From Lentisphaerota bacterium (GTDB lineage: Bacteria > Verrucomicrobiota > Lentisphaeria > Oligosphaerales > JABHEG01): a DNA stretch of 32,838 bases. A program made the translations under genes and the position numbers. Under the pieces are notes generated by a model, which saw nothing but the letters and a program-made list of their open reading frames with translations, was not told the origin of the DNA and searched no databases. Below, piece after piece: positions 19,101 to 25,807 of this stretch. The stretch spans positions 1-32,838 of the forward strand of contig JABHEG010000354.1 in assembly GCA_018676675.1 (NCBI GenBank). The letters run 5' to 3'. Position 1 is the first letter of the stretch. Every line of letters begins with the position of its first letter.

Positions 19101-19184
19101 AGCGACAGCGACGCTCCCGAAATGACATACGCACGCGAACGTCAGCACAGCAGCGACAAGACCGAAACGTCTGCGCTCAGGCAT
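16149..19184 (-). CDS. Exported PL6-type right-handed beta-helix lyase (chondroitinase B / alginate lyase-like) with C-terminal Fn3 and carbohydrate-binding-like domains
   Basis: 1011 residues from ATG 19184 (GGGAG eight bases upstream). The signal peptide is about 1-29. Residues 30-130 are a beta-rich N-terminal part; 130-560 is a parallel beta-helix rich in repeated 'N-x-(F/V/L)' turns. It contains the PL6 hallmark 'ETISNKSSSN' with K348 and 'AFTIRSGNG' with R370, matching the catalytic Lys and Arg of chondroitinase B, which are spaced 21 apart there and 22 here. After that come a laminin-G-like or lectin-like region (about 585-760), an Fn3-like domain (766-861) and a C-terminal beta-sandwich (905-1005) resembling ones in lyases 1 and 4. 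PL6 enzymes cleave dermatan/chondroitin sulfate or alginate by beta-elimination. The gene lies 19 bases after the epimerase gene. Substrate is undetermined. Confidence 0.85.
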   Translation of the reverse strand: MPERRRFGLVAAVLTFACVCHFGSVAVAAENGFIEIDGRTYRDVIATCFRRPFLTDADMRIYFTDTRGRVAGGGLTFFHYPGVEQVLVDGESLPILRRAPNLVQVRLTKGIHDVEVVASENAASLDFPALAEPRSLAVSSIDTFNERAKALQPGGELIVKNGVYTGWSTALVEGNGTADQPVTIRPETPGGVIFRGRTHFRLTGRHIVFRGFRFDHAGPAHVLYMINGEHMRVTQCQFTSCGDPGRTFSHIVRMTRNCRRSRIDHCYFTLSKCMSVGLRIFGLEDMPRDNRVDHNVFRDVFRYWGNGQENIQLGGPSGCTPPEATVRTLVEYCLFDNAWGDSETISNKSSSNTIRYNVAANCLFSAFTIRSGNGVRFEGNVMINSGGGVLVFGENHAIVNNLFLNLLDSAVTLQAGTTNVRYCTAGTNTLIANNTFVDCPIAAIGAERENPATPISVSGVTVLNNLMTGHEGQLVDLSAAKGVNVRGNLMWPTGHARTGQRGQDVLLADPLLEGNGVAIRPGAGSPAVDAGREVDTVTLDRWGRSRPVGRAPDFGADEVGAGKRPFDSLPEVPPPPLLMPDLHKGDYAFAVGNTLEFGLTDTTLKVTPSLPGDFVTSWEYLPKQWLSQASVTFSAGEGGEGYTLSWGGVDEDGRPLGVITLRKNALGYPVSDGADIVHHRMTYNKTRMPERPETPAETWYRFLLIKHGRTIWLGHAGRTSSTMVPVVPVIVWQDRGTAHGGPDLEIAQTSEGVWRNMHVWHYDCGAKAPPAPEELTAQRKGGARIALRWRHGGEGPVNCIYDVYRDTRAGFIPSAANCVAERVSGGGYDDFDPPPGEALYYSVQARNVLGRTSESISTRVRHSGEEALYAYLPAGSALEVQSPLALEQERGDGPPILIVPPNAGSPTTGPVEEGVARYVFRAPQAGEYALWALAQGADGSSDSFYFSLDSEALSAYTGWSTGVQDTWLWRRVWRKALAAGQHTVRIKHRETGALLKALLVTDDLKFGPPRP

Positions 19185-19203
19185 TGCTCATACTCCCAGA
19201 GCT

Positions 19204-20022
19204 CTACGGCATGATGCCCTTGAGGGAATTGGCCACCGCTTCGGCCCGCGCCCGGCGTTCCAGATCGTTGAGGCGTTGGCAGAATGGCTCCGGCGACACG
19301 GGGCCGTCGTACCCGATCTCTTTCAGCACGCCCATGAAGGTCGGCAGGTCAATCACGCCAGTCTCCCCGGGCAGATCGCGAACATTGTCCAACTGCTCAT
19401 CGATCTCAATACCGGCTGGAGCGTCATTGACGTGCACAAGCACGATGTCATCGTTGGTCAGCTGTCGAAGCTCTTCGACTGTCCCATGCGATGTGTACCA
19501 GTGCCACGCGTCCAGCAGGAGGCCAACGTTGTCGCCGCCAATTGCAGCACACAGCTCAAGAACTTGAGTCAACGTGTGAACGAACTCGTGAGCTTTGCCA
19601 CCGCGTAAACTGGGAGTCCCGACGAACTCCAATCCCAGCCGAATCCCATGGGCGGCGAACAACTGGGCAGCCGGTTTGAGCCGGCGGACGTGCAGGTCGA
19701 AGTTCTCTTGATAGGTCAACTCATCTGAAAAGGGGAGCAACCACGTCGCGCAGCGGGTCGCGCCTACGCCCTGCATCCTTCCCGCGAAGTCGACCAACCC
19801 CGCCATTCCCTGCTCATACTTGCACTCTTCGCCGCGGAAATCGACTGGCAAGCCCGCCGTTCCCACACGCAACCCAAGCTCCTCGTACAGAGCCCGAGTC
19901 TCCTCAACGGGTTCACCGAGATTCGGATCCACGCCCTCGAAACCAACCGCTTTGGCCAACGACAACACATCTGCCATCGGGCCGCCGAGCCCTACTGCAC
20001 CAGGACAGAGATTGCTGAACAT
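19204..20022 (-). CDS. Xylose-isomerase-like TIM-barrel sugar phosphate isomerase/epimerase
   Basis: 272 residues, cytoplasmic, with no signal. The (beta/alpha)8 AP-endonuclease-2/xylose-isomerase-like fold is indicated by the likely metal ligands: E132 in 'LGLEFVG', D171 and H174 in 'LLLDAWHW', H197 in 'LVHVND' and E245 in 'SPEPF'. Family members isomerise or epimerise keto-sugars or inositol derivatives. In this setting it would convert a product released by the lyases, but that is inference. ATG 20022 is preceded by AGGAG nine bases upstream. It is the first gene after a 45-base gap that carries a LacI-operator-like dyad, and 19 bases separate it from the PL6-like gene, so it may be the first gene of the lyase operon proper. 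Confidence 0.88.
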   Translation of the reverse strand: MFSNLCPGAVGLGGPMADVLSLAKAVGFEGVDPNLGEPVEETRALYEELGLRVGTAGLPVDFRGEECKYEQGMAGLVDFAGRMQGVGATRCATWLLPFSDELTYQENFDLHVRRLKPAAQLFAAHGIRLGLEFVGTPSLRGGKAHEFVHTLTQVLELCAAIGGDNVGLLLDAWHWYTSHGTVEELRQLTNDDIVLVHVNDAPAGIEIDEQLDNVRDLPGETGVIDLPTFMGVLKEIGYDGPVSPEPFCQRLNDLERRARAEAVANSLKGIMP

Positions 20023-20041
20023 AGATAAACACTCCTATTGC

Positions 20042-20057
20042 TGGTAACCGGTAACCA
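20042..20057. promoter_or_regulatory. LacI-family-operator-like dyad before the epimerase gene
   Basis: The 16 bases TGGTAACCGGTAACCA are a near-perfect inverted repeat (two half-sites TGGTAACC / GGTAACCA; only the central A/T steps break symmetry) around a central CG, the layout of LacI/GntR-type operators. They sit 19 bases before the epimerase ATG, just upstream of its ribosome site, in the only gap between the NTF2-like gene and the lyase genes. No LacI-family regulator is in the window. Function is inferred from shape and place only. Confidence 0.45.
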
Positions 20058-20067
20058 ATCAACCCAT

Positions 20068-20568
20068 CTACCGGCTAAGCACGACTTCCTCCTTGAACGA
20101 CGTGAATCGCCACTTCTCCTCGACCTTGCGAAGCCCGCAGATCATCTCACGCGTCTCGACTCTGGGTTTGCCTTCCTTATGGCGCACTCGCGCCTGGGCC
20201 GTGAAAAGCGCGGTTGCTTCGGTCTCACTCGCAAGCTCCGCCGTGATGTCATAGAACCTAAGTTCGAGCTCCGCCAGAGCTCCACGTGCACGTGCCACGT
20301 TGCTAGTCATCACCGTACTGGTGTAATCGCCATTGAAAGGGAACTCGACCAGAGCAACGGTAAACTCGTCCGCAAACAGTCCCGGAAGCACGTTCATTTT
20401 CAGCGCCATAACGCTGTTTGTTTCACCGGGACGCTTTGAGACGACTTCAGCCAGCCGTTCCACCTGTTTTGCGACCTGACGTTCGTCACTTGGGTTCAGT
20501 CGCCACCAGAGAAAACCAGCTACTGCGGCGATCACCAGAGCCAGAGCAAACTTCTTCTTGCCTCTCAC
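20068..20568 (-). CDS. Membrane-anchored NTF2-like / SnoaL-like domain protein
   Basis: 166 residues with a basic N-terminus (MRGKKK) and one hydrophobic segment (about 7-23) likely to anchor it in the inner membrane with the rest outside. The soluble part is a mixed alpha/beta domain whose end, 'EEKWRFTSFKEEVVL', has the look of the last strands of NTF2-like domains ('W-x-x-x-x-x-x-V'). The start is GTG 20568, overlapping the signal peptidase stop as GTGA, so the two are co-translated. NTF2-like domains bind small ligands or act as scaffolds; no catalytic residues can be assigned. It may be an unknown partner of the adjacent signal peptidase. The fold call is tentative. Confidence 0.6.
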   Translation of the reverse strand: MRGKKKFALALVIAAVAGFLWWRLNPSDERQVAKQVERLAEVVSKRPGETNSVMALKMNVLPGLFADEFTVALVEFPFNGDYTSTVMTSNVARARGALAELELRFYDITAELASETEATALFTAQARVRHKEGKPRVETREMICGLRKVEEKWRFTSFKEEVVLSR

Positions 20569-21110
20569 CAGAGCGCTCTCCCAACCACGCGGCGAACAGC
20601 CGCCTTCCCAAAATGGTGCTGTTCCATCGGCATACCACGATTATCACCGACCACATAGACATGCCCCGGGGGCACGTCACGTTGTCCCAGATTCCAGTTA
20701 CAGGGCGTTTGGACGTAGGGCTCCTCGAGCGCTTCGCCATCCACATGAAGCACCCCATCACGAAACGCCACCGTCTGCCCGGTCAACGCAACAACTCGTT
20801 TGAGGAACATCACCCGTCGTCCCGCCAGCCGCACCATCACCACATCGCCGCGCTGGGGTTTGCCGAACCAATAGCTGGGACACCAACAGAGCAGGTAAGC
20901 ACCGTTCCGATATGTGGGGACCATACTCTCGCCACGGGCCACAGCCGGGATACAGACATGCCCGAAGAAAACGTACGCGACCGCAGCGACAGCCGCCAGG
21001 CGCAAAAAGAACCGGCGGTCCGTGCGTGGGCACAGGAAACGAACCCAGAATGGGGGCCGCGGATCATCACAGGCGGATTGTTCTGGCGTTGTGGCAGACA
21101 CAGTAATCAC
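20565..21110 (-). CDS. lepB: Signal peptidase I (type I leader peptidase, S26 family)
   Basis: 181 residues with one transmembrane helix (about 34-52). The catalytic Ser is S62 in 'GESMVPTYRNG' and the general-base Lys is K104 in 'FLKRVVALTGQTV'; the third box appears as 'VVGDNRGMPMEQHHFG' (GDNR 155-158), where many homologues have GDNR-x-x-S-x-D-S-R. It removes signal peptides from exported proteins at the outer face of the inner membrane. The start is GTG 21110 with a weak ribosome site; there is no internal ATG before the catalytic Ser. It is the first gene of the minus-strand run and overlaps the NTF2-like gene. A signal peptidase ahead of a set of large secreted enzymes suggests added export capacity, but it may be coincidence; the sequence is short and could be a paralogue of the housekeeping enzyme. 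Confidence 0.92.
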   Translation of the reverse strand: MITVSATTPEQSACDDPRPPFWVRFLCPRTDRRFFLRLAAVAAVAYVFFGHVCIPAVARGESMVPTYRNGAYLLCWCPSYWFGKPQRGDVVMVRLAGRRVMFLKRVVALTGQTVAFRDGVLHVDGEALEEPYVQTPCNWNLGQRDVPPGHVYVVGDNRGMPMEQHHFGKAAVRRVVGRALW

Positions 21111-21380
21111 TCAGATCTTCACCAACGAGAACATGCAATGACAGGCACTGTACCGCGCTCCGCCTACGGCACAAGTGCTGAGCGCTCACCGCATCACAAC
21201 TCCCGGACGACGTCCCCGGCACCGTGGTTTTTGCATCCCACGCCCTCCAGAGCTAGTTTTGCTTGTATTGCCATAATGTCGGCTGCCGCTCTCTCGGGGA
21301 ACGTTTGGGTGCAGATCGCATTCCGCGTGCATCATCCCCGGGTGACACTCGCCATTCGGCTGGAAGGAACTCGACCGCCC
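21111..21380. other. Divergent intergenic region between signal peptidase and sigma factor genes
   Basis: 270 bases that must hold the promoters for both the minus-strand run and the sigma factor/kinase pair. A CATAAT at 21272-21277 following a T-rich stretch (21256-21269) could be a -10 element for the plus strand, but no good -35 sits at the right distance. No repeat or RNA gene is visible. Confidence 0.3.
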
Positions 21381-22130
21381 ATGCCCTCGCCCCGTGGAGA
21401 ACAACCGAATCCGGCTGCAATGTCCGATCACTTCCTCACCACGCACTGGAGTCTTGTTTCAGCAGCAGGAAAGGACGATACCAAGGCAGCTCTTGACGCA
21501 CTGGAGGCGCTCTGCCGAGCCTACTGGTATCCCCTGTATGCCTACGTCCGACGCCGCGGCCATGCCGCACCGGATGCCCAGGATCTCACCCAGGGCTTCT
21601 TCGCCAAACTCCTGAGCAGCGATGGGCTCTCCCATCTCGACCGCCGAAAGGGGCGCTTCCGTGCGTTCCTTCTCGCTTCCCTGAAGCACTATCTGACCAA
21701 CCAGTGGGACCACGCGACCGCCCAAAAGCGCGGCGGCGGAACCGAGACAATCGCCTTGGACGCCGTGTCGGCCGAAAACCGCTACGACCTCGAACCCGTG
21801 GACGAATTCAGCCCCGAACGCCTCTATGAGCGACGTTGGGCCCTGACCGTCATCGACCAGGTTCTCGCCGCTCTCACGCAGGAATATGCGACCCTGGGGA
21901 ATGCCACTCTCTTCACTCAGCTCAGACCAACACTGCCCGGCGGAACAAAAGCCCCGAAGTACGCGGACATTGCCGCCCGCACAGGGATGAGTGAAGGCGC
22001 AGTCAAAGTTGCAGTGCACCGATTGCGCCAGCGTTTCCGTCGCCTCCTGCAGGAGCAAATTGCCGCAACTGTCGCAGCCCCCGAGGACGTCGAAGATGAA
22101 GTTCGACACCTCTTGAAAGCCCTGACCTAG
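21381..22130 (+). CDS. ECF-type RNA polymerase sigma factor (PVC-type, paired with a Ser/Thr kinase)
   Basis: 249 residues from ATG 21381 (GGAAGGA about 12 bases upstream); a start at ATG 21420, 'MSDHFLTTHWSLV', is equally possible and gives 236. The conserved opening 'TTHWSLV-x-A-A' and 'DLTQGFFAKLL' (region 2) and a C-terminal helix-turn-helix 'YADIAARTGMSEGAVKVAVHRLRQRF' from about residue 194 (region 4) identify an ECF sigma factor of the group common in Planctomycetes and Verrucomicrobia. It would direct RNA polymerase to a specific promoter set. There is no anti-sigma gene; instead the next gene is a transmembrane Ser/Thr kinase, 97 bases on, and such pairs are common in this group. The long open frame upstream of 21381 overlaps signal peptidase and is not credible. 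Confidence 0.88.
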   Translation: MPSPRGEQPNPAAMSDHFLTTHWSLVSAAGKDDTKAALDALEALCRAYWYPLYAYVRRRGHAAPDAQDLTQGFFAKLLSSDGLSHLDRRKGRFRAFLLASLKHYLTNQWDHATAQKRGGGTETIALDAVSAENRYDLEPVDEFSPERLYERRWALTVIDQVLAALTQEYATLGNATLFTQLRPTLPGGTKAPKYADIAARTGMSEGAVKVAVHRLRQRFRRLLQEQIAATVAAPEDVEDEVRHLLKALT

Positions 22131-22227
22131 CCAAACAAAGCTACGTTGCCCGTGTAACCATTCCGGCGTTTCCCTTTTGTTAGGGGTAGAAGCGCGGAAC
22201 GGAACAGGATCTGAAAGGGCATAGACG

Positions 22228-24501
22228 ATGGACACACAACCGATGTGCGGCACCTGCGGAGCGAAGCTGCCCGAAGACGCTTCCGAAGGCCAATGCCCCC
22301 AGTGCATGATGAAAGCCGCCCTCGAACCCGGAACAAAATTGACCGATGCGGCAGGCCCTCTTGACAACCGCATCCCAGCCCCGCAAGAGCTGGCTCCGCT
22401 GTTCCCGAGCCTGGACGTCCTTGAGTTCCTCGGTCGTGGAGGCATGGGCCTGGTCTACAGAGCACGCCAGACCGATTTGGACCGGGATGTCGCGCTCAAG
22501 ATCCTCACACCTTCGCCGGAACAGGCATCGGACTTCAGCGAACGCTTCAACCGGGAAGCCAAAGTACTCGCCAAGCTCAATCACCCGAATATCGTGACCG
22601 TCTATGACTTCGGCCGAACGGAAAGCGGGCTCTGCTATCTCCTGATGGAATTCGTCGATGGTCCCAATCTTCGCGGCATTGTCCAGGTGGGCGACCTCCA
22701 ACCGACAGACGCCCTGGCGATTGTCCCCCAGATCTGCGATGCCCTGCAGTACGCTCACGAGCTCGGAGTCGTGCACCGTGACATCAAGCCGGAGAACATC
22801 CTCCTCAACCGCGAGGGACACGTGAAGATCGCGGACTTCGGGATCGCCAAGCTCCTGGGTAAGGAAACGGAAGTCCCCGTACTTACCCGCAGCCAGCAGG
22901 TGATGGGGACCCCCAGATATATGGCTCCGGAACAGATCCAGAGCCCAGGCAATGTGGACCATCGCGCCGATATCTACTCTCTCGGTGTTGTCTTCTATGA
23001 GATGCTCACCGGTGAGCCGCCGATGGGGCGTTTCCCCCCACCGTCACGAAAGGTCCAGATGGATGTGCGTCTGGACGACATCGTCCTCCGGGCCCTCGAC
23101 CGTGAGCCAGACCGGCGCTACCAACACGCCGCAGAGGTCAAAACAGCCATTGAGACAATCCAGCACGACGGCCCCCGAGGCGGTGCCCCAACCCCACCAC
23201 CCGTAGCCACAGAGACTCCCCCCACTCCTCCCGGGGGAAAAAACTACGCCCTCCTGATAATGGGATGTCTCCTGGTCGCCCCCGTGGGCATACTCTGTCT
23301 CGTGTGCCTCGCCGGCATCGCGATTGGCTTTTACCGTCACCTCAGTTTCGAGAACGAGTCAGCAACGCTGGCTGCCTCTCCCCCACTCGTGAGCGTCGAT
23401 GGAGCGTTGGACTCGGGAGACTGGGGAGGGAATCTTCTGCTGAATGCCGGTTTCGAGGAAGCAGCGAATACGTCTGGCACGGAAGCAGCGTATTGGGTCA
23501 GTGCCCCGACAACGATGGTACAGGAAGCACCGGCCGACTGCCAACGGGTGACTGGAAATGCAAGCCATGGCGACGCATGTCTGAAGATCACAAAGCGCCA
23601 CTCCGAACACCATGGAGCCGAGGCTGGATTCATGCAGAATCTCACCCAACTCCCGCCCGGCGAACGAATTCTGGTGAGCGGTCTTATCCGTACGACCAAC
23701 GTCAACGGATCCGCTTCGATCAAACTCCGCCTGAGCGACACCGACGGAGCCTATCGCGGTATGTGCACGACACCCCAGGTGAAGGGAACGACCAGTTGGC
23801 GTCGCCATGCCGCCACCGTCACCGTTCCACCGGGCGCCATCGGTGTCCTGGCACTGGTGCTGCAGGGAACTGGGGACGTCTGGTTCGATGACGTTCAGGT
23901 CCAGGTTCATGCAGGCAGTGCGGCCGTTGTCCCAAAGGAAGGCCCCGCCCCGACCGTGGCAGCTCGCGACGTGCCTCCGGACACCGATTTCCTCACCGAT
24001 GGAGGATTCGAGGAGCTGATCAAAGGGCAGCCGACGGGTTGGGTGGCGATCGGTAAGGGAAATCCTGGACTGGAGCTCGCCGCCGACACGCAGATCAAAC
24101 GCAGCGGGGCAGCGTCCGCGACAGTGCTGAACACAGCTGCAGACACGCAGCAGCCGTGGAACTGGCGGCAAGAGATCACCGCCGCGTCAGGCCACGGAGT
24201 CCCAGTCGGGCGCACGGTTGAGCTCACCGGTTGGGTCCGCACCAACGACGCCACGGCGGCAATGGTGGGTGTTCAGCTTCTCGATGCCAATGGCCACTTC
24301 ATTGCCTTCCATACAACCCAAACCGAGAAAGTGTTCAGTGGAACTGTCGATTGGACCGGTTTCGCCCTGAGCTTCCCGGTGCCGGTAAAGACAGCGCGTA
24401 TCGCCGTTCTTGCCATGCATCAGGGCCGAGGCCAGGTCTGGTTCGACGACTTCCGTATGGTGCTTGCGGCAGGCAAATCTGCCAAACCGAACAACGACTG
24501 A
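22228..24501 (+). CDS. Transmembrane Ser/Thr protein kinase with N-terminal zinc ribbon and two external carbohydrate-binding-like domains
   Basis: 757 residues from ATG 22228 (AAGGG eight bases upstream). Order of parts: zinc ribbon (C7-x-x-C10 and C23-x-x-C26); Hanks-type kinase (about 62-315) with glycine loop G69-R-G71-G-M-G74, ATP lysine K91, alpha-C E110, H183-R-D185, D203-F-G and A233-P-E; Pro-rich linker; transmembrane segment (about 340-368); and two similar beta-sandwich domains outside (about 401-560 and 590-750). Both open with '(N/D)-x-G-F-E-E' and end with 'V-W-F-D-D' (W552, W738), as in CBM4/9-like modules. All kinase residues needed for activity are present. It is probably a receptor that binds a saccharide outside and phosphorylates cytoplasmic targets, perhaps the sigma factor just upstream. 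Ligand and target are inference. Confidence 0.9.
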   Translation: MDTQPMCGTCGAKLPEDASEGQCPQCMMKAALEPGTKLTDAAGPLDNRIPAPQELAPLFPSLDVLEFLGRGGMGLVYRARQTDLDRDVALKILTPSPEQASDFSERFNREAKVLAKLNHPNIVTVYDFGRTESGLCYLLMEFVDGPNLRGIVQVGDLQPTDALAIVPQICDALQYAHELGVVHRDIKPENILLNREGHVKIADFGIAKLLGKETEVPVLTRSQQVMGTPRYMAPEQIQSPGNVDHRADIYSLGVVFYEMLTGEPPMGRFPPPSRKVQMDVRLDDIVLRALDREPDRRYQHAAEVKTAIETIQHDGPRGGAPTPPPVATETPPTPPGGKNYALLIMGCLLVAPVGILCLVCLAGIAIGFYRHLSFENESATLAASPPLVSVDGALDSGDWGGNLLLNAGFEEAANTSGTEAAYWVSAPTTMVQEAPADCQRVTGNASHGDACLKITKRHSEHHGAEAGFMQNLTQLPPGERILVSGLIRTTNVNGSASIKLRLSDTDGAYRGMCTTPQVKGTTSWRRHAATVTVPPGAIGVLALVLQGTGDVWFDDVQVQVHAGSAAVVPKEGPAPTVAARDVPPDTDFLTDGGFEELIKGQPTGWVAIGKGNPGLELAADTQIKRSGAASATVLNTAADTQQPWNWRQEITAASGHGVPVGRTVELTGWVRTNDATAAMVGVQLLDANGHFIAFHTTQTEKVFSGTVDWTGFALSFPVPVKTARIAVLAMHQGRGQVWFDDFRMVLAAGKSAKPNND

Positions 24502-24508
24502 TCCCTGA

Positions 24509-24829
24509 CGTACACCGAACGGCCCCCGGGCGACATCTTCCCCTTGTACGCCGAACGGCTCTGGGGGACATCTTCGCCTGGCGATCGGAGGGCCGCTCGC
24601 CGTACAAAGCAAGGATCGGCATCTTCCGCTTGTACGCCGAACGGCCCCCGGGCGGCAACTTCCGCTGGCGATCGGAGGACCGCTCGCCGTACAAAGCAAG
24701 GATCGGCATCTTCCGCTTGTACGCCGCACGGCTCTGGGGGACATCTTCGCCTGGCGATCGGAGGGCCGCTCGCCGTACAAAGCAAGGATCGGCATCTTCC
24801 CCTGGCAATCGGAGGGCCGCTCGCCGTAA
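24509..24829. repeat. Array of 86/87-base palindromic repeats, about 3.5 copies
   Basis: Copies beginning CGTACAAAGCAAGGATCGGC start at 24601, 24688 and 24774 (periods 87 and 86). An incomplete copy precedes them from 24509 and the last is shortened by an internal deletion, so the next CGTA lies 51 bases on. Within each unit an arm like GTACGCCGAACGGC is answered 30-40 bases later by GCCGCTCGCCGTAC, so every unit can fold into a long imperfect hairpin. Two alternative core versions (CCCCCGGGCGGCAAC and TCTGGGGGACATC) are mixed. Frames are open on both strands but only as a by-product of the repeat. It lies between the kinase stop and the nagB promoter region. Confidence 0.85.
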
Positions 24830-24861
24830 AGGACAGTGAGGCGGCAGGATCCCTCCCCACC

Positions 24862-24887
24862 TTGACAGATCCCTTCGGGAATTGACA
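24862..24887 (+). promoter_or_regulatory. Candidate promoter/operator region for nagB
   Basis: Two TTGACA hexamers (24862-24867 and 24882-24887) frame a small dyad, TCCC-TTC-GGGA (24871-24880). Either hexamer could be a -35 box, but no convincing -10 box follows at 16-18 bases. It lies between the repeat array and the nagB start at 24971; 24830-24861 and 24888-24970 show nothing else recognisable. Confidence 0.3.
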
Positions 24888-24970
24888 TTAGCCCGACAAG
24901 AGTGACACTCAACCATGGCGACACAACCACGCTGGCCGCTAATCAGCCGCCCAAGGAGCCCGCACTCACG

Positions 24971-25771
24971 ATGGAAGTCATTATCCGCCCCACCACCGAA
25001 GAGGCCTGTTTGCTGACCGCGCGGGTCATAGCCAGAGAACTGAGGGACAAACCGTCTCTCGTCCTTGGTCTCGCAACCGGCGGGACTATGGAACGAGTCT
25101 ACGCACACCTCGCCCAGATGCACCGCGAAGACGGACTCGACTTCTCGCTCTGCCGCACCTTCAATCTGGATGAGTACATCGGGCTCACCCCGGAGGACAC
25201 TCACTCCTATCGACACTACATGAACACACACCTGTTCGATCACGTGAATATTGACATCCGCAACACACACCTGCCTCACGGCACGGCCGAGGACCTCAAT
25301 GCAGAATGCCAACGCTATGAGGCCCTGATCCGGGAGTGTGGGGGTATCGATCTACAGCTCCTCGGCATTGGTCAGGACGGGCACATCGGCTTCAACGAGC
25401 CCCTTTCGGCTCTGTTCTCACGGACCCGGCAAAAGGCCCTGACCCCAACAACCATCACCCAGAATGCCTGCTACTTCGGCGGGGATCCGGAACAGGTTCC
25501 CCGACGTGCCATCACCATGGGGGTCGGCACGATCCTCGAGTGCGATCGGTGCCTTGTCCTCGTCACCGGAGATCGCAAGGCCGACATCCTGGCCAAAGCT
25601 GTTGAGGGCCCGGCCACCGCAATGGTCACCGCCACCGCCACTCAATTCCACGCCCACTGCTCCGTCATCGTCGATGAGGGAGCCGCCACCAGCCTTCGCG
25701 AGAAAGAGTACTACCGCTGGCTCTACGACAATGAGCCGGAATGGGCTGTATTCCGTGAAGGCCGCGCCTGA
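24971..25771 (+). CDS. nagB: Glucosamine-6-phosphate deaminase
   Basis: 266 residues from ATG 24971, exactly the length of E. coli NagB; an upstream GTG at 24902 would add 23 residues with no homologous look. Catalytic features are D67-E68 in 'FNLDEYIGL', and D136, H138 and E143 in 'GIGQDGHIGFNEP', corresponding to the D141/H143/E148 set of the E. coli enzyme. It converts glucosamine-6-phosphate to fructose-6-phosphate and ammonia in the cytoplasm, the last step of amino-sugar catabolism. AAGGAG lies 12 bases before the start. The M42 peptidase gene follows after 36 bases. Near a lyase cluster it suggests that the degraded polymer contains a hexosamine, but NagB is also a general housekeeping enzyme. 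Confidence 0.95.
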   Translation: MEVIIRPTTEEACLLTARVIARELRDKPSLVLGLATGGTMERVYAHLAQMHREDGLDFSLCRTFNLDEYIGLTPEDTHSYRHYMNTHLFDHVNIDIRNTHLPHGTAEDLNAECQRYEALIRECGGIDLQLLGIGQDGHIGFNEPLSALFSRTRQKALTPTTITQNACYFGGDPEQVPRRAITMGVGTILECDRCLVLVTGDRKADILAKAVEGPATAMVTATATQFHAHCSVIVDEGAATSLREKEYYRWLYDNEPEWAVFREGRA

Positions 25772-25807
25772 GACAAGAAAACCACGGCTTCTTTGGGGAC
25801 CCACAAC

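Noticed and set aside
21251..21280. Sigma-70-type promoter for the sigma factor gene
   Set aside because: CATAAT is a fair -10 box but no -35 match occurs at 16-18 bases upstream, so it is only mentioned as part of the intergenic region.
20418..21380. Long upstream extension of the sigma factor frame
   Set aside because: It lies across the signal peptidase and NTF2-like genes on the other strand and has no recognisable sequence; the conserved sigma factor begins only at about 21420.
24187..25312. Long minus-strand frames over the repeat array and nagB
   Set aside because: They consist of the repeat translated several times plus the shadow of nagB; both strands are open there because of the repeat composition.
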